A stretch of DNA of 64,000 bases, from assembly GCA_963970005.1 (NCBI GenBank), contig CAXAMN010027484.1, positions 463,540 to 527,539 of the forward strand, given 5' to 3'. The notes below the pieces were generated by a model. The model was not told the origin of the DNA. It worked only from the letters and a program-made list of their open reading frames with translations, and did no database searches. The translations under genes and the position numbers were made by a program. Numbering within the stretch: the stretch's first letter is position 1; every line of letters starts with the position of its first letter. Below, one piece after another: positions 45,291-56,074 of this stretch. The DNA is from Durusdinium trenchii. Lineage: Eukaryota > Sar > Dinophyceae > Suessiales > Symbiodiniaceae.

Positions 45291-46926
45291 CCCTCTGCGA
45301 CGTCCGGTAGCCGTCCGGACGTCCGAATTCCGGGGGTGTCAGCCGGTGTCAGCCCAGCTGGGGTGTGACAGCATCTGTTTGGAGAGCTCGTGGAGTTGAT
45401 GCTAGCCAGTGTCTAGAACAAAGCATTGCTTCGCTGCCATTGTGCTGGAGATCCGGAAGATCCGTTGTGGGCACGCCTCGTGGGGGGGTAGTCCAGCCAG
45501 GACATCCAAACAGCATGTGGGACTGCCATAGGACTGCCCCAGCAAGACTCCGTTTCAACCAACCACCCCTTTTTCCGTTTTGAAGGCAGTCCGGACGCTT
45601 GTCGTCCCAGATGGCGGTCGTGTCTGGGTATATCTTCCTCTCATGTTCAGACTTCCATCTTCGGCCGGTCACCGGTCACCGGTCAGTCGGTCGACGGATG
45701 GTCCGATGCCCACGGTTCGGAACACTTGGATTTGAAGGAACCCGACGTTTCACATATTCCCCGAGGTTTCACCCACAGGGAAACTTAAAATTCATAAAGA
45801 AAACCACGTAGAACGGCTGCAATAGAATCTCCTACACTCCTGCACTGCTTGTAGGTTTCGACTGAACAGCCCTTGGAAGGCACTGGCAGTCTATGTCGCC
45901 GTCTATGATGCTGTCTATGACACAGTTTGGTCTGGAAAAGGATTCGGAAGGCGAATTGAACCTTCTACCTTGGATTTCAATTGGAAATCACTTGTGTGAC
46001 TAAAACCGCTCCAGTACGCAGCTTTCGCAGACCTGACACATGCTCATCCGCATCCTCATCTGGCCTGAGAGCACAGGGCTGGGCCCACCCGGGGCCCTGT
46101 GGCCACAGGAAGCGCTCACATGAGGTACTCCAAGTTCCAATCTATGTAGAGATGCATCTTGAGATGCAATAAGGATTGCTGTTCTAGTTCCCAGACCATC
46201 CATGTGGAAGATTTGCCTACGTTTGGAGGGTTTTTAGATGTTTCTATAGAGGAGAATATTAGGCAGGCAACATATTTTGTGCCCTGCATGGCATGTTTAC
46301 TTGACATATATACACATGCCTTTAAAACCTCCTGACATGGATTGTTGGGGTACAATACTGATTTACAATTCTCTCGACCAAAGCTGCAACCTGGGTGGCC
46401 GCCATTTGTGTGAGATGTTAACCGAAAAACGTCGTGGCGATTCCATTGCAATGACCGGAGTCACAATATTTGCTGGCAGCTTTAGCATTCAGGTGAGACG
46501 AGATATCTATAGATATCCCGATCTTCCCTGCTAGGTAGAATCAGTGATAACAATTCTTGCTGTTTCGAAAGGCAGGCAAGTTGCCAGCTCTAGACGCGCC
46601 CAATGTACATTGGATCAAGGGATCTTAAGATCTGGTTTGTTGCATCGAACGAAACACGGTGCATCTTCAAACAGCGACAAGACAGTTCATGTCACGGATC
46701 TTCCCTTCGACCCAAAACAAAGTCACATGCCGCTACAAAGAACACATCGTCTTCACCATCCAAGAGAGGTGAAGTGACCTGAACTAGGACCCGTCACCTG
46801 GGGTAGCTATGGGGTTGTCGAACTAGGGTTCTTCAACCTCTGTTGGATCAATGACTCATTTTACTCCTCCTGGTAGTCATAGAGTCATAGGGGTAAAATG
46901 AACACGTTGGACTCTCAGGGATCATG

Positions 46927-47024
46927 CCCTATAGGGCTCCTGGCCCAGATCCTTAGAAGGTGGGGACTGACCTTCCTGGCAGCCAACCTAACCATCTTCT
47001 CCAGGTAGTTGGAGCCCTATAGCA
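46927..47024. repeat. Fold-back element family A, copy 7
   Basis: CCCTATAGGGCTCCTGG to GTTGGAGCCCTATAGC; the CCCTAGGG end has become CCCTATAGGG. Confidence 0.6.
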
Positions 47025-47435
47025 TATATAGTGGTTGACTTTGCGAGTATCGCATCCGGGCTCTTTTTCAATGGAGCCATGGAAACACCTATAGGATCAC
47101 CATGAACAACATGATCCCTCCACTTCGACCCGAAAATTCTTTCACGTCTCGACATCCTCCGCTGGGCATTCCACGGTGACCAAAAGTCTCCCGCGACCTG
47201 CGATCGCTGCCGGGGGTGGCCAGGGCTCTCTTTTCAGCGCCAAGAAAGACGCTTTCTCCGATTGTGGAGAGGACCATTCTCCGATGGTTTCCGCTTTTTC
47301 CGTGGTTGCCGCTCTCGACTGATAGTGGTTTTATATGTGGTTTTCAATGGTCGACCTCCTGAGCAGCGCCGACGGCGCTCGGACCAGCACTCATGGGGCT
47401 CTGCTCGACTCGTCTCCCAGCCCACCAGCCATGAA

Positions 47436-47525
47436 CCCTACACCTCCAGTCGTACCTCCTCAGGTTCGGTACTCAGACCCCCCTGGCACCCACCCCAGTC
47501 CCACCGAACCTCAGGTTCGGAACGA
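47436..47525. repeat. Fold-back element family A, copy 8 (3' truncated)
   Basis: CCCTACACCTCCAGTCGTAC, CTCCTCAGGTTCGG and CCGAACCTCAGGTTCGG are present; the right CCTAGGG end is lost. Confidence 0.65.
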
Positions 47526-47569
47526 AAACGGAGCCCAAGGTAACCCTCATCGACTGGAGCAGCCCCGCC

Positions 47570-47690
47570 TGTTTGCAGGCCTTTGCAAGCTGGACGTCCA
47601 AGGGTCGGGTTGGCTTGAGGACTTCCCGCCAGCAATCACTGATCCAATCCTCGATCTTCACCTGGAGACGAGCGAACCTGGAAATCACTG
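47570..47690 (-). CDS. Possible exon, helical protein
   Basis: After TTCCAG the minus frame reads FARLQVKIEDWISDCWREVL and then RPLDVQLAKACKQAG. It looks clearly protein-like and helical, as HEAT-type repeats would. It may be part of the N-terminal region of the SpoU-like gene; not proven. Confidence 0.4.
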
Positions 47691-48220
47691 GAAGAAGAGC
47701 TGCGAGAGAGGCGTTTGAGGCGCATGTTTTGGTGTTTGAGGTGTTCAGGTCTTCGATGCCAAGCAAGACCGCTTGAGGTCTTGCTGGTCATGCGGCAAAG
47801 AGGCCCCCCACTTTAACCAGCCAAAACAGTCCTATCAAGCGCAAACCTGTCTGAGACTCGCTCCAGCTCTCAGCTCGAGGAAAGTGTCATTCAGATCTGA
47901 GGACCCATCTGCCGAGAAGAGGTGTGGCTCCTAAAAGACCAAACATGTCCACTAACCCTAGGAACAAGAAGCTGGGCTCCTGGCATCGCTACGAACGGAG
48001 CAAGCGGACGCTACGAACGGAGCATTTCGGGCATCGCTACTAGGAACAAGGACGCTATTAGGAGTATACCAACAGAGGTTGAAGGACCCTATAGACCATC
48101 CCATAGGTACCCCAGTAGGGTCCTATAAGGTCACTTAACCTCTCTTGATATTCAATTCTATTCCTTAGGCCAGACTCCAAACTCTGGCGATCCAAAGCTA
48201 GACAGCTAGACATCCGATAC

Positions 48221-48272
48221 GGCTCCAGTCCTACCGAACCGGTCCGGAGGTACGACGGACGGAGCCCTAGGG
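48221..48272. repeat. Fold-back element family A, copy 9 (short)
   Basis: GGCTCCAGTCCTACCGAACC to GGTACGACGGACGGAGCCC: only the two arms remain, about 52 bp. Confidence 0.6.
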
Positions 48273-48531
48273 TGACCTTCTCAGCCCAGTTTCGCCTCCA
48301 GTTTGAAGCTCCTGAAACAGTCTTGAGCCGATCGTGCAGCCGTCCGGATCGCAAAACCTCACCGCGAATTCACCAGCTTACCATCCAGTGACCCACTGGT
48401 CCAAGAAGAACCTCCAGTCACCTGGTCAGTTCCATAGATCTTCAGAACCTCGTGGCGCCACAGCCGTCAGTTGGATGCCAAAAGCGTATCTGCACCTTCA
48501 GCCTATCGCTGGGATTTGTTGGGGAGTCCTT

Positions 48532-48606
48532 CTCTTCGCGTCTTCGCGTCTTCACGCGGAGCACCTTGGAGCGAAGCTTCTTGAAGGCCGAGGCATCCCG
48601 GACCTG
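48532..48606 (-). CDS. Possible exon, basic helical segment
   Basis: After CCTCCCTTCAG the frame reads VRDASAFKKLRSKVLRVKTR and ends at AAG|GACTCC, a GA donor. The sequence has the look of a charged helix. Gene membership unknown. Confidence 0.35.
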
Positions 48607-49663
48607 AAGGGAGGCGATCCTGGACCTGCCGAAGCTTTTGGAAAGCCCCAATTGTACCAGGACCCTCCGGGTGCCCATTGGAAGCCATCCTGGGTAGTGT
48701 GGGGTAGTCCAGCCAGGACACCCCGACAGGAGGGTCCAGGTAGGGAGCCGTTGTAGCTTCTCAGATTTGGTGAGGACTGTACACTGATTTGGTGCCAGGA
48801 GGGTCCACGCTGAGAAGGTACGACTGGATCCCTGTTACAGGCCAAAAAAGAAAACAACCCTAGACGGTCCAATCTGCATGGTCCAGCACCCTGGTCCCAA
48901 ACAATTCAGACATTTCTGCTGGTCGTGGTTTTGGATGACCAGCTCGAGTGAGGTCCATGCCTGACCCTCCAAGTCTCGCCGTGGAGCTAGGTTTCACTTA
49001 GGTGCGGCAGTGAAGGCGCAGTGAAGGACCCTCCAAGTCCGGTGGTTTTGGATGTTTTTGAGACCCCCCCGAATCACCTATTGACGCCTCGCGCCTGGAG
49101 TGGTGTCGAGTCCAGCAGTCCAGCAGTGCAGTCCCCGGTCCGGTGCCTGGTACCCGGACCATGCCCAGTGGATGCTTGCGCTGACTTGGTGGACCGCCAC
49201 ATGGGTCGGTGTGGCCATATTGAAGATGGAGTCATCCCCCTCACCTCCCACACAATCTCTATAAAATGGTAGATTCACTTTGTGTATAGAGGTTTGTCCA
49301 TCATATCATCATATCCCATCCTCCCCAAGGATTCCCTCGAAGCACAGGGTAAAGCACGAGATATACAGTGGTTTCAGAGTAGATGGCAAGATCCCCACGA
49401 CCCCCATCTGTCTAAGACATGTAGGGGTGCCAGTGCCATACTCAGAAGCCACTGCAATAACAGGCCCGACTGAAATCGGGCGGCCCAACCCATCGAAGCT
49501 AGGCCCGTCCACATTGAGCCGGGGGTGTTCCACTCGCTCCTGGATGCCCCCAAGCACCCCAGCTCACAGGCCCACCTGTTGGTGCAAGGCTTCCAAGTAC
49601 CAGCCCGGTGTTCTGGCGCGTCGTTCTGTACAAAACATTGCAACATCGGCAACGATCAAAAAT

Positions 49664-49742
49664 ACCAGGAGTCACAAAGGGGTTCTGTTTTAGTCCCTAA
49701 AGTGAGTGGATAATGAGCACCCCGAACCTCCAATAGGCACCA
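49664..49742. repeat. Fold-back element family C, copy 3 (truncated)
   Basis: ACCAGGAGTCACAAAGGGGT and the AGTGAGTGGATAATGAGCACC loop are present; the right arm is cut off after CCAATAGGCACC. Confidence 0.65.
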
Positions 49743-49950
49743 ACCATGCAGACATGTTTGCAAACCTTTTTTTGGATTGGTTTGGTGGATGGAGGTGGAT
49801 GGTGGATGAAAAAACAATGCGTCGTTGGAAGATCTAGGTCGAGAAACTGTAATTACATGACATGAAGAGCAGAACCTGAACATGTCTGGTTTGTGGCTAT
49901 TAACTCCGGTCCTTTCTTGGGTTCCAGATCGGGGTCGGGAGATTTTGAAC

Positions 49951-49998
49951 GGAGGGTCCAGTCATACCTTCTGAGGAGGTACGACTGGAGGTGTAGGG
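49951..49998. repeat. Fold-back element family A, copy 10 (short)
   Basis: GAGGGTCCAGTCATACCTTC and GAGGAGGTACGACTGGAGG form a hairpin; only the core remains. Confidence 0.6.
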
Positions 49999-50034
49999 GA
50001 ACGTCATAAATTAAAAACGGCTTCACCGAACGAA

Positions 50035-50150
50035 GTCTACCTGTTCAATCTGAGCTGGGTTCTACGGGTGCCACCACTGGTTCCCCAAAAGGTTTTGCAG
50101 GTGATTCATGTTTCCTGGATATGAGCAAAAGGTGAAGCTTCTTAAGCTTC
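50035..50150 (-). repeat. Dispersed repeat family F, copy 2
   Basis: On the minus strand CTCATATCCAGGAAACATG, CCTGCAAAACCTTTTGGGG, AACCAGTGGTGGCACCCG and GAACAGGTAGAC follow the order of copies 1 and 3. Confidence 0.4.
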
Positions 50151-50439
50151 AGTCTCTCAACCGGAACCGGAGTGCAAGTCGGGAGTGGTAGATGTTCCAT
50201 GAGTCCCTTTCCGGTCGGGGTCCTAGCCATCCCTTGAAATAGGGGTTGGGGCTGGCATTTTAACATAACTCATCCTTGTTGGCCAGGAAGCACTTCAAGG
50301 TCCTCCCTTTATAGTGTTTATTCCCTCGAGGATTCCTAGCCCCTGTCCTCAGAATCATGGGAATTCCCCCCCTGGCAGCTACCCACCCCACTGCCCCAGC
50401 GTCGCGAAACGGAGAAACGGTCTTCACCCGAACGGAAAA

Positions 50440-50610
50440 CCCAACGGAGCCCGCAACGACCGCCATCGCTCGGGTGATCCGCGGTCGCCTGATGCGCTGC
50501 TCCTCCAAGGCGTGAAAAAGCACCAAGGAGGCCAAGAGCCGTGGCTGGTGGACATAGGAGGCACTCCAGGCGATGGTGGCCGACCAAAGCCTTAGGACCA
50601 TTAACCATGG
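50440..50610 (-). CDS. Possible exon, HEAT-like helical protein
   Basis: The minus frame reads SATIAWSASYVHQPRLLASL, then VLFHALEEQRIRRPRITRAM and AVVAGSVG. Hydrophobic/charged spacing suggests two helices of a HEAT-type repeat, as in TARBP1 N-terminal regions, but similar spacing occurs in many proteins. Two other frames are also open here, so the choice rests on composition. Confidence 0.4.
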
Positions 50611-50707
50611 ACCTGGAAGTCCATGTCGGTCTCCTGTCGGTCCGTTCACCTGATTGAGTGTTCAAACTCATCAACTCCAGTAAAATGAGTAAACAACTGA
50701 CCTATAC

Positions 50708-50825
50708 TCTAGGGCTCTAGGGCCTATAGGGCTCCAAGTACCTCCTCACAAGGTATATATGACTGGACCCTCCTGGCACCTACCCCAGTCCCAGCTTCTC
50801 AGAAGGTACAACTGGAGCCCGAGGG
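50708..50825. repeat. Fold-back element family A, copy 11
   Basis: CTCTAGGGCTCTAGGGCC, CTCCAAGTACCTCCTCAC and GCTTCTCAGAAGGTACAACTGG outline two inverted arms. The left end is duplicated. Confidence 0.6.
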
Positions 50826-51684
50826 ATATGGTATGAAGCAAAACATTGGCCAGCACCACCTAGTTTGGGTATACTTGATCGATGTGGCCCCTTGAACTGA
50901 ACCACGTCATGTGTTTTCCGGTATCCATCCGAACTGGATGAGGCTGGTGTTTGCCGGTGTTGACTCCTGGTGCAGAGTCGGACAAAGGGGCCAGCAAAAA
51001 ACAAGAGGGTGACGGGGGATCCTGGAAGATCATGGGGCAGTTGCGTCCAGATCTACAAAACATTCCCCAACATTCAAAGATGTGGGCTGCTGCAAGCACC
51101 TGTGACCAGGCATGTGCACGGGATCTGCACAGAATTGGACAGTTCTTTACAGCCGCGAGCCGTGCTCGCGCACTGTGCGCCCACATCACTGCGAGGCTTG
51201 CTCCTGAAACTCCAGTCTAAAGCCACTCCCTGTGGGGGATCTTGCAGATTTGGTCAAAACATGGGGATGCAAAAGTCTGTGATAGGGTCAAACATGTGTT
51301 GGTCAGTTTCCAATTTTGACGTCCTAAGCCGAACTAGAAAGCAAAGGTGAACCAAACTGTCCACCTGGATTTTGACTATGAAACCAACTCCCCAAATTTA
51401 AGTTGGTTAATTATCAACTTTTCCTGGGTAGCACATGGAATCGGGGCACGCCAATGAGGTGGGGTGTTTTTGGGGGGTCAATGGGTTTGGCATTATATAG
51501 TCTAATATGAACTCAAAACACACACAGACACACGACAAGATGAACTCGCAAACGATCATCAATTTTGTGAATTCAAACACATTTTGCGTGCTATCATAAT
51601 GGATTTGTTCAGTGCTGTCCTAAAAAGGGATGTCCAATCCTCTTAGGCCCTTTTCAACAACGAGTCGTGAGGCTTCAAACCTCA

Positions 51685-51848
51685 GCCGGAAACTGGGCGT
51701 CTCTGCTCTCGCTTTCTCCCGGACCACACTGTTCGTGCGCACGAGGCACTGCTCCAGCTCGTTGCCCTCACTCAAGGCGAAGTCCGGATGCCTCAGAAGC
51801 GGCCACCGAGGCGCGAGACCGACGTCTCCGACCGTGGGGCCCCGCCAC
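51685..51848 (-). CDS. Possible exon, unknown gene
   Basis: After GTCTCGCAAG the frame reads WRGPTVGDVGLAPRWPLLRH, then PDFALSEGNELEQCLVRTNS and VVREKARAETPSF, ending at a GAG|GTTTGA donor. Composition is clearly protein-like. No family recognised. Confidence 0.4.
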
Positions 51849-51960
51849 TTGCGAGACTTGTGACTTGTGTGTACCAAACAACTGCCTGGTTTGTGGGAGA
51901 CTTCAGCATCCAAATTTCCAGTGACTACGCAGATGTATTTTACCCACACATCAGTTGACA

Positions 51961-52235
51961 GTTCTGAGGCCACAGGTCCCAGAAACTGCTTCCCGTGCTT
52001 GTACTACCAAGTGGCCAGTTCTGAGGCCGCACGCTTCCCGCACTACATGTGCACTACCGAGTGGCCAGTTCTGAGGCCACAGCTCCCACAACCTGCTTCC
52101 CGCACTACAGTGCACTACAAGTTGCCTGTTCTGAGGCCACAGCTGCCAGTTCCGAGGCGCCCGGGACCAAAAACCGCTTCCCTCACTACATGTGTACTAC
52201 CAAGCGGCCTGTCCTGAAGGCGCAGCTCCAAGGAG
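51961..52235. repeat. Tandem array 1, unit 50-60 bp
   Basis: Units begin GTTCTGAGGCCACAG or close variants at 51961, 52018, 52068, 52128 and 52211, each with CTTCCCGCACTACATGTG in the middle. Copies differ by several bases, so the array is old. Confidence 0.75.
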
Positions 52236-52267
52236 CTACTTCCCACATTACATTTGCGATGCAAGTA

Positions 52268-52395
52268 GTGCACTCTTGTGGGACCCTCTTGTAAAACACT
52301 CTTGTCGGACACTCTTGCGGGACACTTTTGTAGGACACTCTTATAGGACACCTTATGAGGCACTCCCTTGTAGGACACTCTTGTCGGTCACCTAT
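52268..52395. repeat. Tandem array 2, unit about 15 bp
   Basis: GGACACTCTTGTN-type units repeated about eight times, for example GGACACTCTTGCG, GGACACTTTTGTA and GGACACTCTTATA. Confidence 0.8.
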
Positions 52396-52412
52396 GGTGG
52401 ACACGCCTGTGA

Positions 52413-52471
52413 TTTTTCTAACAGGTGTAACCTGCGGTGGTCACGGCTATGCTTTTTCTAACAGGTGTAAC
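52413..52471. repeat. Two-copy 40-bp repeat
   Basis: TTTTTCTAACAGGTGTAAC occurs at 52413 and again at 52453, each before and after similar flanks. TCTAACAG|GTG looks like an acceptor, so this may reflect duplication of a splice junction. Confidence 0.6.
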
Positions 52472-52599
52472 ACATAAGCAGGTCGAATCACATGATGTGC
52501 ACTCCATCGGTTTTTCAGGGATGCAGCAAATCCTGCGGAATCTATACCATCCGTCTCCTTATGAGTCTTTCCGTCTCACTCATGACCGAGTTAGTATTC

Positions 52600-53495
52600 G
52601 ATCACGCCGCCACCGGCGCCCTGATATTTTCGCAGTAGTGCATAGTGCATCAAGCCATCCAAAATTGGAGACCGGTGGGGCAAGAAGAACTGAGAAGCCA
52701 CATGTACTCGGTCGCCCTGCCTAGTGAGGTAATGCACCAGCCAGAAAGGTTGGGACCGCTGACGGTTCACTGCGAACTGGTCCCAACAAAGGCCACCCAT
52801 CTGGAAATCAAAATGCAAGTGCACTGCGCTTTCAATTCCCCTTGCCCTTCCAGCTACTCACCTCCTCCACAACCACGTCTGGCCCGTGAGGGCCACTCCA
52901 CGGAATCAAGCCAGAGCCAGCACCAGCTTCGCCGTCAGCTCCATCCCATTGGCTGATCTGGCCAAAACTTGGAAGTTGAGACTGCGCCGCCTCCTAGCGC
53001 GCGAGCTTCCGAAACTGCTGCCAAAACTTGGCATTTGGGGCTTGATTGATCCACACAGTATCCACGTCAATGAACCACGACGACGCTCTTGCGCCCTTCA
53101 TCGCTGCAAGGCGGATGTAGTCAGCAAAGAGCACGAGGGGCACCCCTTTGTCCAGCAGCTCCTTGAATCGTTTATGTAGTCCCCCGCCGGTAGTTGTTCA
53201 ACGTGCGCAGGGGCGTTCGTGAGTCTCTGAAATACGAGAAGTCGCGCCTACAACCCCAAACAAAATTGCAAAAAACTCTCTTGTAAATCTGTACCGACAT
53301 CAAGAAGTGACAGGGCACTGTGGCTATGCGCCACCTTGTTCTTCGAACCGCTTCCTTTGGCGCAAGCTGTAATCTGTCCAGATTGAAATTCTTGGCGGGG
53401 AAACTGCTTCCAATGCAGCATTGAGTTGCTCCACATGGATGTGGGCACTTGGCCGAAGCAATCGTTTCACGCCAGCATCCGTTATTTTGGTTTGG
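52600..53495 (-). CDS. DXD glycosyltransferase-like gene, three candidate exons
   Basis: Exon about 53495-53342 reads LNAALEAVSPPRISIWTDYS. After a GA donor it continues at 53161 as ELLDKGVPLVLFADYIRLAA and then SSWFIDVDTVWI. The ADYIRLAAL..G..WFIDVDT pattern is that of sugar-binding glycosyltransferases with a DXD metal site (GT32/capsular type); such enzymes add sugars to lipids or proteins in the Golgi. A third exon near 52735-52600 reads DRVHVASQFFLPHRSP. The upstream exon end (CGGTTCGAAGAAC) and the bases before the next exon (CGATTCAAGGAGC) are similar, as are GCCAAGTTTTGGCAG and TCCAAGTTTTGGCCAG around the following intron. Start and end of the gene are not found. Family assignment is from the DXD region only. 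Confidence 0.45.
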
Positions 53496-54429
53496 TCTTT
53501 TGTGCAACGTGCCATGGCGTATGCACTTGCACATAAACTCACCTATTGAACCAACAGCCGCGCCACCGCAGTGTCAGTGCCTAGTGCCAGATTTCTTCTT
53601 GATTGTGTCATCATCCATTTTCATAGTGGCAAATTTCTTCTAAATCATCATCTTCTTATTCATTGTGCCACCATCAGTACATGTGTCACCATGTGTGGAA
53701 CCGGCGCGATAGCAGGAAGCAGTCGACGAATGAACACAGAAGTCGTGCGCTCGCAACAAAAGGCTTATGCACAGGGAAAACCCTGTCTGATTCCAGTACG
53801 TCTGCACAACATTGTTTCAAAGATTTGGATTGTATATGCGCGCAACCAACGGTGTCCTAAAATACTATCGAACCAACATTGGTAGCGTAACAAAACCATG
53901 TCAAATCAAAATTGGTCAAAAAGTATTTCAAGGCGTGCTTCGGTTCATAGAATGGCAAACCATTGCTCATGACACACCATCAAGCCCTGTTTCCCGTTCT
54001 CAACAAGTGTCATATATGACACCAATCACCGTGTGATCCTGTGCGATTTGGAGGATCGCACCGAACCCAGTCCCCCGCCAGTCAGGATTCACGACGCTGG
54101 TTGGTCGCTGCGAAAAGTCCCGTGAATCGAACTCCCAGGATCGGATCAACAAATCGTTTGCGGAGAAGAAGCATTTAAAGGTTAGTCGATGACCTCGCTC
54201 CCCCTAATTATCCCCCGTCGTCGTGGGGTATACCTTCCATCAACGTTACCTTCCACTGCGGCTTCCAACCATAGAACCGGAGAATCGAATACCGGCGAGG
54301 ATGCTCATGATCATGGCTTAGCGCGATGGAAAACAAACATGGGGGGTCAAAATCGATCCGCCATCCATCCAAAAAGAAACGCTGGCGCCCTCTGGCATCT
54401 AAAACAGAGAGACAAGGAAGAAGAATGAA

Positions 54430-54650
54430 CACCATATCTGGAGGACCTTGGCAATTCAAAGAATAAGTTGATTGCATGAGATTTGATATGCCACTGCGCT
54501 GAGATGGTTGAGCCAATGCATACATATCGGCAAAGTTGGCACTTGGCAAATGCAGATATGCAACTCTGGATGTTTGAAAATGTGGTGTGGTCTCACCATT
54601 CCCTGCGCCTGCCACGAAAATCGCACTTCCATACCCCAAAGCCCGCACAA
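54430..54650 (-). CDS. Possible exon, unknown gene
   Basis: The minus frame reads TTPHFQTSRVAYLHLPSANF and ADMYALAQPSQRSGISNLMQ, which looks protein-like. It could be an upstream exon of the glycosyltransferase gene, but no splice phase was established. Confidence 0.25.
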
Positions 54651-54839
54651 AGTACTGCGCCTGCCACTAATAGTGACAATATCATATCATGTGAGCTGCA
54701 ACAAAGTTTGCACCACACCACACGTTTGGAATGCTTCGACACGTCCTGAGCGCACTCCCATCCACCAGAGTCGCCATTTGAGCTGAGATCGCAGCCACAT
54801 CCAACACCCCAAAAACACCACCCTCCAAACGCCAATCCC

Positions 54840-55956
54840 AATGTGACTGCGCAGAAAACTAACCATCACAAAACGCTACGCCTGCGCAGTGAATTCAACC
54901 CCCGCACTTCCATCCAAAAGCTTCCCCCAATGCCAGCGCCATAGCGCTCCACCTGCGAACGGTTGCAGGCGGTTGACAACGGTTGCAAACGCTGAGACAA
55001 CGAGTCACGAACAAGGCTCTACCCCCAGACCCCCCAGAGTTAAACGAGAACCCTTCACTACGCATTCGGGAAAAACGCCGCCGAGGCAGCATCAAATATG
55101 ATGGAATCGTAAGTCCTAAAACATCCTAGAACTCAGTGTGTTTCTAGGCACACCATGGGTGTTTCCTGTCAAATTCCTCAAGGAAAGTGTCACTCTGCAA
55201 TCGATCTCCTTTGCTTCACATCCCCAAACACTCTCACTCCACGTCTGGAATAGTTACAAAAAATGGTTACAAACATGGATGGTTCATTTTCATGGGGCAA
55301 CAAAGATTTATGTATATATATATAATATATTGAATTATATTTATGTATTTTTCTGTGGGGCAACCATGGGCGTTTTATGGTGTTTATCTAATATTACAAT
55401 ATAGTTACATATAATATATATATATATTAATATTATATATATATATATTCTATTCCCATGGAATCCTGGGTTCTGCACATCGCTTCACTCCCCAAGTACT
55501 GCTGCCCCCCCCCGAAGCCCGCGCAACAGCACGTCGACGAGTAGCAGCAGCAGCTGGGCGGCCACCGCCAACGAGTTCCTTGGGGGTGGAAACCGAAGAT
55601 CGTGGGGTTCCAAATAGAAAAAGTAGATCCTCCATGATCCTCCATGAACAGAATGGATTGGGGGATATCTACGTTTTCTATCTATTTGGGAATCACGACT
55701 TCAGGTGCCTTAGACAAAAAGGACTTATATCACATGACCTTTTATTAGAAAAGAAACAGGTGCAGGTACTGTAAGGGTACTGTACCCAGTTTTCTGAGGT
55801 ACGGACTGAGACTTCAGGTATATATATACGTTGCCCAACTTTTACCTATCTTCCCCATGCCAGGCATTCACCACTGGGAAAAAGAAGAATACCAATCCAA
55901 ACATGGACTTAAGGCGTTTCCAATTTCTTTTGCTCGGAACTATAGGTGACTAAGTC
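54840..55956. other. Non-coding stretch with TA-rich patch
   Basis: Contains (TA)n-rich sequence at 55310-55335 and 55400-55450. No supported gene; overlapping short frames at 55433-55645 are judged chance. Confidence 0.35.
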
Positions 55957-56049
55957 CCCACACCTGCAGTCGTACCTCCTCAGAAAGTATTTGGACCCTC
56001 CAAACGGACCCCTGTCCCACCTTCTCAGAAGGTACCTGGAGGCCTAGGG
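55957..56049. repeat. Fold-back element family A, copy 12
   Basis: CCCCACACCTGCAGTCGTAC to CTTCTCAGAAGGTACCTGG and GGCCTAGGG. It ends 26 bp before the stop codon of the minus-strand gene, so it would lie in its 3' UTR. Confidence 0.7.
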
Positions 56050-56074
56050 AGTGTGTTGCAATAGGAATAAAGAA

